Assembly (NCBI GenBank): GCA_023678885.1
Contig: CM043000.1
Coordinates: 19,948,729 to 20,012,728, forward strand
DNA: 64,000 nt
Origin: Pogostemon cablin
Lineage: Eukaryota > Streptophyta > Magnoliopsida > Lamiales > Lamiaceae
Direction of reading: 5' to 3'
The notes below the pieces were generated by a model. The model made no database searches and was not told the origin of the DNA. It saw nothing but the letters and a program-made list of their open reading frames with translations. Within the stretch, counting starts at the first letter, position 1, and every line of letters begins with the position of its first letter. A program made the position numbers and the translations under genes. Below are positions 34,631 through 47,168 of the stretch, piece after piece.

Positions 34631-36179
34631 TCCTCTATATAAGTAGGTGGGATTGCTTATTACGGATTATTTCTTGATTTTAAATCGGAATTAAAAATTT
34701 AATGTACGCTGTGTTATGAAAATTTAATTTATTTCGATAAAATTTTGATAAAGTAAGCTCCTAATAAACGCATTCTTAATTTTTATTATTATTATTAATT
34801 AATTAATTATTAATCCTAATTGCAAGCTAAATGCAGTTCAAAAGAAAAAAGAAAAAAAAATGAAATAATAAGGTTGAATGAAATTGAATTAAAGTGAGTT
34901 AATGAGACTACAAAAGTATAAAACCAGTGGTACGTACATTAATAAGAGTTAAATAAATAAATAACAAAAAAGAAATTCGAAGGAATATTATAAAGGCAAA
35001 GGTGATATAAGTGAGGACAATTTTATACTACATTACTATTGCAAATTAGCTTTGTTTTAAGAGTGATAATCCCAATAAATGTTGGTATTAAAGGACCCTT
35101 TAGTTAGTTTATATTCCATCCTATTTAACCTTTTATACAAAATCACTTTGTTCATAATCCATGAACGAGTGGGGTCCATAAAATAGATTAATTAAGATTT
35201 TGAGGTTTTAACCTTAAACACCTTTGACTTGAACATGAATGATGAAATATCTGGGAGAGAAGATAGTCCGAATTTGGGTTCATCGGCACTGTTATTTTAC
35301 TATACTTTAATGTGCTATTTTTTATGGTATTTTTTTTATAGATTGATACGTTACACGAAATTTAATTTCAATTCCTTGTCCTAGGATTTATATATAAGGG
35401 GATAATTTTTCTTTTCTTTCCTACATGTCACGTATTCAGATTAGTGACATAAAAAATATTACACCATATCTAACAGGACACAAAAAATATCACACCATAT
35501 CTAACAGGATATATATAAAATCTAATTATTTTTAATTAAAATTTTATACTAGTATTTAATTTAAATTTTGTAGTATATATATATATATATATAAGTACAC
35601 ATTCCCGCGTAATACGCGGATGAATTGTTATAACTAATTAAAAAATATAATTAAATGTGATATTTAATTTATAGATATATATAATTTAAAGATATACATG
35701 AATAATATATAATAATAATAATTATTATTATTATGATTAATTGGATATATTTTATTGATTATCTATTCCTAAATAATAATAAAAAAATGATTAAAGGTGG
35801 TATTTAATTTATAAATATACATGATTTAAAGATATACATGAATAATAATAATAATAATAAATAAAAGTAGAAAGATTATATATATGATATTAAAATAAAA
35901 AATATACGACAATTAACCACGTCGCGAAACCTCATACTTTTAAAAAGTTATTTATAGAGCGTATTCGTAATTAATATATATATAATTTTTTTTTTCTTGA
36001 CTCATCAATAGTACCAGTTATTATTATTAAATTCTCACAAAACTTGAAAATTTTTCTATACTGATCATCAGCTGATCTAATCGTGTGATATAAAATTTGA
36101 TAGGGTATGTTTATTTTAGGTATGTATAATAGATTTAATAAATTATGAATAGTGATAATTTGTGATTTGATAGATGTCA
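34631..36179. other. Intergenic DNA with small repeats and a GC palindrome
   Basis: Contains a ~31 bp tandem duplication at 35449-35511 (ATATCACACCATATCTAACA). A (TA)n run with CCCGCGTAATACGCGG at 35605-35620 also occurs in related form at 51992. Two direct copies of a GATATTTAATTT-type segment lie at 35660 and 35795. No gene. Confidence 0.5.
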
Positions 36180-36565
36180 AAAATTTGCGTGCACTCGGGC
36201 GCACGGAGCAGTGCGCCTTTAGAATTTTATGTTAAATTGTATATCATTTAGTATAAAGATGTGTACTCTTTATTTTCTAAAGAAAATTATTGTGTGTATC
36301 CGGGCGCACGGCGCATGGATAACACTCCGTGCGCCTTTAGAATTTTATGTTAAATTGTATACCCTTTAGTATAAATATGTGTACCCTTTATTTTCTAAAG
36401 AAAAAAATATTAATGAAAAGTGTATACCCTTTAGAACAAAATGGTGTACCTTTATTAATTAAAGCATATACCCTTTAGACCAAAGCAATGTACTTTTACC
36501 CATAATACTAAATTCTAAAGGTGCACTGAATGTATTCCCGTGCGTCCGGGCGCACGGAAGCCTCA
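36180..36565 (+). mobile_element. Family B TIR element with a duplicated head module
   Basis: The head (CGGGCGCACGG, then GTGCGCCTTTAGAATTTTAT to TTTATTTTCTAAAGAAAA) is present twice, at 36183 and 36293. The tail TAAATTCTAAAGGTGCACTG to CGGGCGCACGGAAGC is its inverse. The minus-strand copy at 43570-43955 has the same duplicated head. Confidence 0.8.
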
Positions 36566-36625
36566 CTCTTAATAGATTTTAATTTTATGTCAAATCAATA
36601 AGTATATATTTATTACACAAATTGA

Positions 36626-36768
36626 TACTCCTTTCGTCTCACGGAAAGATCTCATTTTACTATATTGTGCATCCCATTCAAATGTCTCATTTTCCACTTT
36701 TAATAAATTTACCCACTCCACATAAAATAAAAACACTCATTAATTCACGTGCAAATCTGAAGGGAGTA
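36626..36768. mobile_element. Short Stowaway-like MITE
   Basis: TACTCCTTTCGTCTCACGGA at the left and TCTGAAGGGAGTA at the right, about 143 bp; internally deleted compared with others. Confidence 0.65.
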
Positions 36769-36829
36769 TCTAAATCTCACCAATCACTTGCACATATTAT
36801 ATCTTACCCTCCCACACACGTTACACCAT

Positions 36830-37165
36830 ATTTTTTTTTGCATATTGATTTGACAAAAATTTAAAAACATCGCTTTTTTTTTTGCATGTTGATATGACAA
36901 AAATTTAAAAACATCGCACCATATTTTTTTCATATTAATTTGACATAAATTTAAAATCTAACATATTAAAAAAGAGTTAGTCTCCTGTGAACGATGTGAT
37001 CCTATTTAATTTAAACCCGTAGCAATAAATAAGGTAAATAGTATTGGAGGTGAACCATAGGATTTAGCAATAAATAAGGTAAATATGATTGGAGGTGGAT
37101 CACAGGGTTTAGAGTAAGAATAGATCAGGGTTCACATGTAAGAATAGATCAGGGTTCACATAACC
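36830..37165. repeat. Local tandem repeats
   Basis: TTGACAAAAATTTAAAAACA-type units occur three times (36850-36960). AGCAATAAATAAGGTAAATA and AGAATAGATCAGGGTTCACA are each duplicated in tandem (37020-37160). Confidence 0.7.
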
Positions 37166-37221
37166 CTAAGTTACTAAGTTATGTACATACTAGGTTACCA
37201 AATTATGTAAATCGGATTTAT

Positions 37222-37555
37222 ATGAGTTGATATTAGGTGCACTCGGGTGCATTCATATGTGTATGACTTTTTATTCTATTTTGTATACATGTTATTCTAT
37301 TTTGTATATATTTTCTTAATAATTGTATATTTTTTTCACACTCAATTTTTCATTAATATGTGTATAACTTTTTATTCAATAGTGTATATATTATTTTTAA
37401 TAGTTGTATGCTTTTTTACGCTTAATTTTTCATTAAAAAAATTAACAAACAAGTTGTATACTCCACATTTTTGTTTATAATTTTATAGTATGTTTTTGTT
37501 CATAATTGTATACGTTTATGAAAGTGGGGTGCACCCAAGCGCACATTGGTATTAG
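37222..37555 (+). mobile_element. Family A element, copy 2
   Basis: Left end GAGTTGATATTAGGTGCACT then CGGGTGCA; right end GGGGTGCACCCAAGCGCACA then TATTAGCC. Two internal units share CTTTTTATTC, TTTTGTATAC and CTCAATTTTTCATTA. Confidence 0.75.
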
Positions 37556-37607
37556 CCTTTAACTAAATATATTCACCCTTGAATATCTCGAATAATGTTT
37601 TAGAATA

Positions 37608-37831
37608 TACTCTCTTCGACTGTCTTTAAGGGTGTCATTTGCTTTTGTACGTGAATTAAGAAATATTATTATTTAATGTGTAGTGGATGTGTGTAGTTGT
37701 ATTAGTGGAGGTGTTGATCTCTTTTTTTAATTGTATTAGTGGATGTGTGTAGATAAAAAAGGAAGTGAGATCCTTGGGGGCGGACGCCCAAAATGAAAAA
37801 ATGATACACTTGAAAGTGGACGGAGTGAATA
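37608..37831. mobile_element. Stowaway-like MITE
   Basis: TACTCTCTTCGACTGTCTTT at the left, AAAGTGGACGGAGTGAAT at the right; ends partly eroded. Confidence 0.7.
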
Positions 37832-38072
37832 TGTTTTGAATTGACATCCGTATATTTGGGTGCATCTATGCTTATATATGTATTAATCTTATATTTATGT
37901 ATTAAATCTTATATTTAATAATGTAAATGGTGTTTAGTAATAAATATAATTTTTTTCAATTTTTAATTAAAAAAATTAACCGAAAATTTGTTAATTACTA
38001 CAATTTTTTATTCATTAATACATATTTTAAATATATATATATATATATTATTTTAATACAAGTACACAAATA

Positions 38073-38311
38073 TACTCTCTCCGTCCGGTTCTAAGGTATC
38101 CATTTGTTTTTTGCACATGGATTAAGGAGTATTATTATATGTAAAGTGGTTAGTTGTATTAGAGAGAAGTGATGAACCATATTGTGTATTTTTTTTACTA
38201 AATAGGGGAAATGAATACCTTTGAAACGAACACCAAAATAGTAAAATTAATACCTTAGAAGCGGACACCAAAATAGTAAAATTAATACCTTAGAAGCGGA
38301 CGCAGAGAGTA
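38073..38311. mobile_element. Stowaway-like MITE with internal duplication
   Basis: TACTCTCTCCGTCCGGTTCT at the left and AGCGGACGCAGAGAGTA at the right. ACACCAAAATAGTAAAATTA plus ACCTTAGAAGCGG is tandemly duplicated near the right end. Confidence 0.8.
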
Positions 38312-40700
38312 TTATTTTAATGCGAGTACACAAATTTAAATCCATGAATTAAAAAAAGGCCATTTGTTACCTTACTTAAAGTTCTCAAAATAATATTTTA
38401 CCATATCTCCTAATTTCAAATATACTTTTTTATTTTTAATATATATTGTATCTTATACATTTTTATCATCTTATCATTATCATATATAGGATTTGTTACC
38501 TTACTTAAAGTTCACAAAATAATATTTTATCATATCTCTTAATTTCAAATATAATTTTTTATCTTTAATATATACTGTATCTTATAACTTTTACATATCA
38601 CATTCACATCATTTATCTTTTAAAATAATACCCATTATATTTATAATTCTAAATATACTTTGAAAACTAAATTACTTTTTATGATTCATGAATCTCAAAA
38701 TAAGCAATTACTCCGATATATTTTAAGATTTTTAAAATTTACAAAATCAACCGTTTTTACTTATTTATGTTTGTTCCGAGTGTTTCATTTTAACAATATA
38801 TATTAAAAATAAATATTAATTGAAGGAAAAAAAATCTACAAAACTAAATGAATAGTTGATGAATGAGATTTATTTATATAAAAAGAATAATTATTTTAAA
38901 ACTCAAAAAACAATTTTCAACATTTAAGTACATTTTTAGAATATAATTATTTTTTTAATATTTTAATTAATTAATAAAACATGTAGGAGTAATTGGCTCA
39001 ATGCAATTGTAATTTAAAATTTAGTTTGGGAAAAAGAAAGGTAAAATAAAAATGAGGAAAGATGGCGTGGGCCATAAAATAAGACGTATGAACAGTGTAT
39101 CGATGTTTGAAATAAAAAACAAAAACACCCTACATAGGATTCTCAGTATTAAACAGGTTATCAGAAATGTGCAAGTATTTGTCCTTTTTATTACCACACC
39201 ACTCAACTGTAAAAATGAGGTGCTTGTATACAATGTTTTCTTTATTGGTAGAGTCATTATAATTTATTTTTCATCACTTTGTGGAGTATATGAGGATTAG
39301 TCTCTCAGGAAAAAAAAAACTCAATTTATTAACGAAATTTAATTTATGAGGATTAGTCTTTAAGGAAGAAAACTCATAATTTAGTAACGAAATTTAATCT
39401 ATTAGTAATTACTCATTACTAACTAATTGTCTATAAAAATTACTTTTAGCAACTGAACATCTATGGAATTATTATGTTGGAATTTATTGATAATTACGAA
39501 CAAATAATTTGAAATAAAATCTGTTACTATTTAGGAATCATTATTAAATAAAAAAAATCTGTTACTATTACAATTTTTTTACTATTACCAATGAAATCAT
39601 GGTATAAATTTGTCAATTATTATTTACCAATATAATCATTAAATAAATTGTCAATTTTAATATTCAATTGGTTAAAAAATATGTTTATAGATTAATTAAA
39701 TTATCATAATTTACTTTTACACAGGAGTAAGGCGCTGGATTTCACTCAACCGTATAAATTCATCTCTTCCTGGGGAGCATTTATTTAATTCAACAAATTT
39801 ATTATTATTATTATTCAATTTGGGATTTTAACTACTTTATTTAATTATCTAAATATACTCCGTATCAGTTAAATTTTACTAATTTATTTTTCCTATTTTA
39901 CTGCTGCAGTTCTTGGATTAGTCATTGCTTGCTTGAATTTCTATGCACGCACGTGTTCACTGTTTAATACTACGTAATATGTTGAAAAGGAAATCTTCAC
40001 TTATTTATTTTATTTTTTTATTTTTTCTTTTGTGGTGGTCTGAGCATTGAATGTATTATTGCTAGACGTTATCTTATATTGGATTATACATTTAACATAT
40101 GATTTTAATATATTATAATTTAATTATTAATGATATATTTTAATAATAAATAAACATACTTTATCTATACAATAACAATAAGCTTACTATAATGATATAT
40201 CGACCCGTCTCACATCCGTCTCACAAATAATCCAAATAACTCAGTCTCATAAATAACCTGTCTCACAAGAAAATTTCTATTATTTAAAAAGAAAAAATAT
40301 TACAAATTCTCTAAAATAACCAGCAAAAATGTTACACAAAATTTGATTTATGATTCTCTGAGCTCAATTTCAGCATAAATTATAATAAGTTAATTAATAT
40401 ATGCTGCTTAATTTTAGGGACCCCAAATGAAACTTAACTTTGTTGAATTAAAAAAAGAGAGGACATATAATAACAATAAATAATCATGAAAATAAAACAA
40501 AGAAGAAGATTTCATACTAATATGAAATATCTATACTATTTATAAATCAAACAAACTATCATACTAAACCCTAATTAGTACTAAAACTACCACTAACACT
40601 AAATTAGGAAGCATGTCAAAATCTAAACAAGCAGAAAGTAAAGTTAAACCCAAAAAAAAAAAAAATAAATAAAACAAAAAAAAAACTTAAAATTGAGAAA
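38312..40700. other. AT-rich intergenic DNA with a ~135 bp direct repeat
   Basis: GTTACCTTACTTAAAGTTC begins two direct ~135 bp units at 38365 and 38497. From 39290 to 39660 there are GTTACTA/TTACCAA/AACGAAATTTAAT motifs reminiscent of CACTA subterminal repeats, with no intact ends. The open frames near 39021-39300 have no recognisable domain. Confidence 0.5.
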
Positions 40701-41006
40701 TTATTTGGCCCTTTCTCCACGGCATATGAACACTGTTTCTAGGTCGGGCGGCGTGAAGTAATCCCTCGCCACCTGACACGTAGACACAGGGCGGCGCTTC
40801 CGCGGCGCCGGCGGGCAAGACAGAATTTCGGGAATTCTCGATTCACGCGCCGTCGGTGTCGTAGAGTTCTCCTCGGCGTCGCCGCCGCCGTCGTCCCTGA
40901 CTTTCGTAGATATCGGCTTTAACGGCGTCCGGATTGCGATTCCGGCAATCAGCCACTTCTTACCGTCCTGCTCCTCCGTCGGTTGATGTTTTTTGGAGAA
41001 ACCCAT
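40701..41006 (-). CDS. SMR6-like: SIAMESE-related cyclin-dependent kinase inhibitor (SMR6-like)
   Basis: A single exon of 101 residues. The start MGFSKKHQ at 41006 is preferred over an in-frame extension to 41057 because family members I know begin MGFSKK. Conserved blocks are GKKWLIAGIAIR, STTPTARESRIPEI, CPPAPRKRRP (the SIM/SMR signature) and a C-terminal YFTPPDLETVFI that acts as a cyclin/CDK-binding tail. SMR proteins are small plant CDK inhibitors that act in the nucleus, promoting the switch from mitosis to endoreplication and stress-induced cell-cycle arrest. The MGFSKK start together with KKW-IAGI suggests the SMR6 branch; assignment within the family is from memory. No damage is visible. 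It stands alone among transposon-derived DNA. Confidence 0.87.
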   Translation of the reverse strand: MGFSKKHQPTEEQDGKKWLIAGIAIRTPLKPISTKVRDDGGGDAEENSTTPTARESRIPEILSCPPAPRKRRPVSTCQVARDYFTPPDLETVFICRGERAK

Positions 41007-41250
41007 GTTGTCGGGAAATTGACCGGAAAAAGGGGATGGAATTAAATTCGGGAACAAATTCCTTCAAAATCAAAAATGAAAAACTCGCTTTTAGGAGGGG
41101 ATTGTGGTGGTCGGAAAAGAATAAACGAAAAGGGAATTGGAATTCAAAGGGGGAGAATTGAAGGGGTTGTTCGAAGGAAGAAACTTTGAATGAGAGAGAG
41201 AGAAAGCAATGGCGGCAAAATGAGAGTGGAATCTGGGGTTAAAGGAGGGT

Positions 41251-41258
41251 TTTTATAT
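41251..41258 (-). promoter_or_regulatory. Candidate TATA box of the SMR6-like gene
   Basis: CTATATAAAA on the minus strand about 245 bp upstream of the ATG, with a GA/CT-rich leader (GAGAGAGAGAAAG on plus at 41191-41203) between them. Confidence 0.55.
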
Positions 41259-41289
41259 AGACAAAACAAGAGAGGGAAAATATTTGACC

Positions 41290-43569
41290 TAATTAATGCT
41301 TCCCTTCGCGATTAACATTGAAATCAATGCTCTTTCAAAAAAAAAAAAAAAACATTGAAATCAATGCTATCCCTCACTTCTCTATTTTATTTCATATATT
41401 TTATTTTATTTTATTTCTTTTTTTCCCATTTATTATAAATTTATTTTTGATACCGGGAGTATTTGAAAAAAATATGGAGTATATTTATCTTTTTTTAAAA
41501 AATCTTCACAATCTCCTTCTTTTTCATCACAATATTTTTTCGCGAGGCAATCTCTTTTAAAATTGATACAAATCCTATTAATCTTTACCAACCATCTAAT
41601 TTACTGTGCATTATCTCTCTTTAAAGTTAATATTTTTCTTCATTTTTCTATCTTCTTTCATTTTTTTTCTCACATCAATTAATACTTGATTTTGATTTGA
41701 TATAAAATTTAAATTTATTTTGTCAAAATCCAAAATAAATATGAATTGATTTATTAAATTTGAAAAAAAATTTAATATGAAAGAGAAAAATTAGCATTAG
41801 CTTTCATCATATCTTTAAATTTTGGATTAATTAATATATGTGATTATTCATCGTAAAAACATTCAATCTATTATAGAAGGGATACTTAGAGTAATACTGT
41901 TCCATTTTTTCTTGATTATTAAATACTACTACATATAATAATTTTTATTTTAAGGTAGGGTTTATAATTAAATATATTAATGTTATCAATTTTCATCGAT
42001 CAATGCTCCATAACATTTTAATAAAAGTTCTTACAAAATCTATTCCATCACGCCACACCGGATCTTCTGCGTCATTTTCGTGCATCATTTTCTGTGCCAC
42101 GTGTTAAGTGATTGACACGTAAGGGGGAATTAAATCCAACCATTGCCCATAGGGTTTAAGAATTATGATATAATTTCCTCTCTCCTATATGATGTACCAA
42201 AATGGTACAGAGAATCCGAGCCGCCATCACGCAACCATTAACCAAAGCTTATTAAATCCAATTGAGAATAAAAATACAAATAGAGTCCATGTACCATTGA
42301 AAGATTGCTTATCGAGGTAAACCTTAGAAATTAAGCAGTGCTAGCTTTTAACAATAATTTGATGTGTATTTTATGTGCATGCGGTGTGGAAGATGTTGAT
42401 TACTCATTTATTCTTTATTCATTTTCATCAAAATGCTTCTTTTGGGTTGACAATCGAAGTAATATGCAAGCTTCAATTGGTAGACAATTCTAAGTTCACT
42501 TTGAATTGTTGTGGAACGGATAATATGAAGTGTTTTTGATAATGTTGTGGTATTGCACTACATGGGTTTTGTGGATCACAAAGGTCAAGTATATTTAAAC
42601 AAAAAGTATATGACCTTGTAAAATTAATAAAATTGAGAATATGAGCATGACAAAAAGCATAGACACCAAATAATTTTAATTGTGGAGTTGCAGAATGATT
42701 TTTAAATCCATTAATTGGAATGTTTATAATTGTATTATGTTAAAAAAGTGAAGGAGAACACTATTTCATAAGGGAACTATAGTACAGCTAATACTTGAGT
42801 GATATTATATAATAAAATACTTATTTTTTAATAATAAAAATAAAAATACGATTCCTACAAACGGGAGAGAGACGAATCAACGTACAAAAAACTGAGCAAC
42901 AACACTCTATAGAAGAAAAAATATATACATCATACATACAAATTGAGATGAATATCAATGCATTTTCTTGTTTCATCTCGACACCCCATTCCAAATCCAT
43001 ACCATATATAAATTTGATCGCCATATCCATTACAAATCTTATAATTATAGGAATCATGATATCTAAAGTTAAAATTATATTTTATTTAGTGTTTATTGTC
43101 ATTTGCGTCAAAAATACACCTAAAAAAAATAAAAAAATAAATAATAATAATATCAATAACAAATACTAACTTTTATAATAAATCTAACCAATATACATTT
43201 TTTGGACTTTAATGTCCTTACTATTCAACAAATTATACCCAATATATCTCATGTCAATATGGATGCGGGTGATTGTCCCATATCACATGAAAGTCGGTGA
43301 ATGTTGGTGAGTGTCCTATGTCGTTATGGGTGTTGGTGTGAGACGGCGACCGATAGCGGCGGGGCAGGTGAAGGATATAAGAGGGATGATGATTGTTTGG
43401 GCGGGTGAGGAATATTTTAGACCTTCGTTTAATTAGAATTGTTATAAAAGTTATTTGTTGATAATATTGTTAATTTTGATAAATAAATGAATATTTTTTT
43501 AACTCCGGATTATTTAATGATGCTTGGAATAGTTATCATATCTTACATCAATAAAGCAAAATTATAAGA
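41290..43569. other. Intergenic DNA, no gene seen
   Basis: An ATTGAAATCAATGCT direct repeat flanks a poly-A run at 41316-41368. A slightly GC-rich stretch at 43,260-43,420 (GGTGTTGGTGTGAGACGGCG) has no coding frame. The rest is AT-rich. Confidence 0.45.
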
Positions 43570-43955
43570 GTGAGACTTGCGTGTGCCCGGGAGCACGGGA
43601 ACACATTTCGTGCGCCTTTAGAAATTTAGTATTATGGGTAAGGATACATTGCTTTGGTCTAAAGAGTTTATATTTTAATTAATAAAATGTACATTATTTT
43701 GTTCTAAAGAGTATACACTTTTCATTAAATTTTTTTTTCTTTGGAAAATAAAGGGTGCACATTTTTATACTAAAAGATATATAATTTAACACAAATTCTA
43801 AATGCGCACGGAGTGTTGTCCATGCGTCCAGATACACATAATAATTTTCTTTAGAAAATAAAGGGTACACATTTGTATTAAAGAGTATATAAATTAACAC
43901 AAAATTTTAAAGGCGCACAGAATGTGATCCATACACTCGGGTCCACATGAGTTTT
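43570..43955 (-). mobile_element. Family B TIR element with duplicated head (minus strand)
   Basis: The right side (plus view) repeats the head module twice (near 43800 and 43905: TAAATGCGCACGG and TTAAAGGCGCACAG). The left end is GTGTGCCCGGGAGCACGGG followed by CGTGCGCCTTTAG. Same structure as 36180-36565, inverted. Confidence 0.78.
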
Positions 43956-44187
43956 TGCCAAATTATAATAGAGTTTTTACTTTATACCTCGAGAATCTAT
44001 TATTTCACGCGTTGTAGTGGGATATAATAATCGAGTGTAATTTGTTCGTGGGGTTATTTGATCCAACTTCTCTAATATATTTCCTTATTTTTCAAGTATA
44101 TTTGGCCAGAATTATTTTTAAATATATTGGAGAGGCGATTCACAATCCATAAATACTCACTATTTCAAGAATTTAAATGTTGTGTTG

Positions 44188-44582
44188 ATATTCGGTGTAC
44201 CGTGTAAGAGTGCACATATATGCATAACTTTTTATCCTATTTTATTTACATGGTATTTTTTAAATATGTGCATAATTTTTTTATTCTATTTTGTTTACAT
44301 GTTATTTTATTTTGTATTCATGTTTCTTAGTAATTCTATACTTTTTTCACATTCAATTTTTCATTAAAAAAAATCTAGCATCTATATATGTATAACTTTT
44401 TATTCAATAGTGTATAATAGTTGTATTTTTTTACACTCAATTTTTCATTAAAAAAACTAGTAAATAAATTGTATATATTTTTGTTCATAATTGTATACTA
44501 TGTTTTTGTTCATAATTATATAAGATCTGAAGGTGGGTGCACCGTATCATGGGGTGCACTCAGGTGCACAGTATTATTAGCC
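44188..44582 (+). mobile_element. Family A element, copy 3
   Basis: Left end TTGATATTCGGTGTACCG; right end GGGGTGCACTCAGGTGCACA then TATTATTAGCC. It carries a partially duplicated interior (44,225-44,320). Confidence 0.72.
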
Positions 44583-46159
44583 TTAAATATTTAAAAGTGT
44601 TTAGTTTGTTTAAATTATTAGATGGGTGAATAAATTAAATGAATAAGTATAAGAATTACTTTAATTCTTTATTAGTTTATAAGATATATGGTAGGTTGGT
44701 AACTCATCTTCTCCTTACGGTCCCTTTGATTTTAACTAGTAGGATTAAAAAAAAATTAAACTCGTTTAAGTGTAATTATTACTATATAAACTCTCATACT
44801 TGATAAATTTTTAACTCAATATATGAATCATACACACTGCATATTATTTTATGTAAACTGAATTTACATGTAAATCCTATTTTTTAAAATTACTATTTAG
44901 TAGTATATAGAAAAATATTCTTTAAGAGTAATAATTTTTATACAGAAAAGTAATAATTCATGTCTCTAAAAAGTAATTTTCATGTACTAAAAGTAATTGA
45001 TAAATCAAGATTTACAAAAATTTAAAGAGTAATTTTTTAATTTAAAAAAATAACATGTGTTTAAAATTTATATGTACTAAAAATAACATGCTTTACATAA
45101 TGATATATGTAAACCAATCTACACAAGTATTGGTGATTATTGTGGGGGTGGGGGTGGGGGTGGGGGTGGGGGAGGGGGGGGGAATATTTTGTGCATGCTC
45201 GAAATCTCATATGCAATCATAATCTTTAAACATATTTTATTTCATTTTTTACTACAAGTCTAAAATGTCCACCAAATTTGGATTTTCATTGAAAAAAATA
45301 ATACTATAAAATTAGAAGGATCGAAAAGCAAATCTTGTATAGTTATACAAGACGTTTTAAATACATTTGGTTGGGTTGAATTTTTAGTGGGAATTGGGAA
45401 GGGATGATCCATTGCTGCCCGTCCAAATATTCGGGCAGCTGAAAATGACTTCGATTCCCGCCCCTTTTTTACTTTCCATCATACCCCTGTCTTCTTCTTT
45501 AATTCCCTTACCAATACCATCCATTAGCATGATAGGCGTAATTAGCTGGCCCAGCGGACCTATCAGTGGGCTTTCATTTCATCTAGGCCTTTCATTTTTG
45601 TTGGGCCTGAGAAGCCCATTTCCTAATTCAGTCCACATACAAGGAGTTCAGTCCACATAGTTTTGTCATGGTTTTCGGTGAATTAATAGATGTTATCAGT
45701 TCTGGTACTTATGCGATGCCAAAAAAAAAAATGTTAATCAGAAAATTGAATTTAGGACTAAAATTGTATACATGTAATAAACTTTAATTGTCATAGATTT
45801 CTAAAAGAGGACAAGAAAATGGATAACATTTTCGATGATTCCTAAAAAAATTCGGAAAAATATTCCTTTAAAATATGTTGATTAAAGAATAGGGAGAAGT
45901 AAAAAAAATAACTAAATTTTACCATTCAAAATTTTTTTCCATAAACCAACAAAAATTTTTTTCATCAATTTTACTTTATAGGTATTTTTTTAACTATGCC
46001 TTTTTTATACACTCATGTCGGTTTTAATTCGGTGATTTTGTCAGTTAACATATTTGTATACATATTCTTAAGGATATTTCAGTCTTTTAGGTACCATTAG
46101 GGTAATTTTAATAAAAAAATTAGGTGATATGGTGATGATAATTTTTGACATGTGTATTT
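44583..46159. other. Intergenic DNA, no gene seen
   Basis: The open frame at 45394-45660 (plus) is hydrophobic and Pro/Ser-rich without recognisable domains and is treated as chance. A G-rich tract is listed separately. Confidence 0.45.
45143..45182 (+). repeat. G-rich (GGGGGT)n tract
   Basis: Five runs of five G separated by T, then a run of eight or more G. It has clear G-quadruplex potential on the plus strand. Confidence 0.9.
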
Positions 46160-46280
46160 TGAATAGGCAAAAATTCATATGCCCCGGGACGTGCCCTATG
46201 GAAACACAAGAGTTTTAGTACTAAAACTCTTGTATTTCCATGGGGGCACGGTGTGTTACCAAGGCACAGGAGACCAACTC
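46160..46280. mobile_element. Miniature family B-like hairpin element
   Basis: 22 bp arms (ATGGAAACACAAGAGTTTTA and its inverse) meet without a loop at 46219/46220 with one mismatch. Outer GTGCCC/GGGCAC arms extend the stem. The right flank GGAGACCAACTCTA is the ending seen on family B copies. Confidence 0.6.
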
Positions 46281-46544
46281 TATTGAATATGTGATTTTTT
46301 TTTAGTGGTGATAATGATTCTTTCATCCATCAAAAGATTTCAAATGATAATGTTTGAATAAGGACTTGAAAATCCTTTCATAACAATTAAAAAAAAATTA
46401 AACCCAAAATTTGAAATTCATTTATTTTAAATAATGGATTTATGAATCCGTTGATTTGATTTACAATCCAAACATGAGGAAGGAATTAAAAAAATTATAA
46501 ATCCCTCAATCCAAATGCAACTAATTAAATTCTGATGCAGGCCT

Positions 46545-46760
46545 AAGCCCACGAGATGATGAAACGATCCGGGAATCACTCAACCAGTGATAGCGGATTC
46601 ACTCGACGCTACTAATTGCGGAATCACTCAACGCAACCAAGCCACTTGCTTGTATTTTTTTAGAGGAATCACTCAACTCTAATATCACAAATTTTGTGAG
46701 AATAATTTTTTGTTCACAATATCACTAAATTTGCGGCGATAAAATGAGGCGAGTCCATGA
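46545..46760. repeat. Dispersed GAATCACTCAAC repeats
   Basis: GGGAATCACTCAACCAG, GGATTCACTCGACGC, GGAATCACTCAACGC and GGAATCACTCAACTC recur within 130 bp. Origin unknown; possibly part of the neighbouring retroelement. Confidence 0.55.
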
Positions 46761-46904
46761 AAGCTTGTTATATCGGTGAAACTCTTTGGCTTTTCCCAAT
46801 CGAGAATAGCCTGAACCTCCCCATCATAAAGGTACTTGGTGCATTGCAAAGACCAAACAATTTGGTGCGAAGATCAATTTTAGAAAACAATTTTGCACCT
46901 GCAA

Positions 46905-47168
46905 CTATATCAAACATATCATCCAGTCTAGGAATAGGAAATCTGTACTTGTGTTGTAATGTTCGATGTTGTTGGCTTGAACACCTCCCTTCATGTTGGT
47001 AGTTCTGGAACTCTCTCCCTTCTTAAATGAACTCCATTTCAATTTTTCCTCGGCTTTCAGAGCCAATTCATAAGCTTCTTCAAGAGATCGTAATGTTCTA
47101 CTTCTCATTCCATGCCGAACATTACTCCAATCATGGATACATGAACTTGGACTAAAACCCTTAAACAT
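46905..47168 (-). pseudogene. Retrotransposon gag fragment (Gypsy-like)
   Basis: An 87-residue frame with WSNVRHGMRSRTLRSLEEAY followed by ELALKAEEKLKW, resembling the retrotransposon gag region with a conserved (L/V)EEA-xLALK-E segment, then a Ser/Lys/Arg stretch. No zinc knuckle, protease or polymerase is found nearby. Confidence 0.5.

Noticed and set aside
37247..37480. Phe/Tyr/Ile-rich small frames in family A copies (also 57985, 60456, 44182, 24263)
   Set aside because: They recur only because the repeat recurs, differ by frameshifts between copies and have no start context or domain.
43260..43420. Possible exon in a GC-richer stretch
   Set aside because: Stops in all frames and no splice-compatible conserved motif.
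45394..45660. 88-residue hydrophobic frame
   Set aside because: No signal of selection or known motif; the composition reflects a C/T-rich patch.
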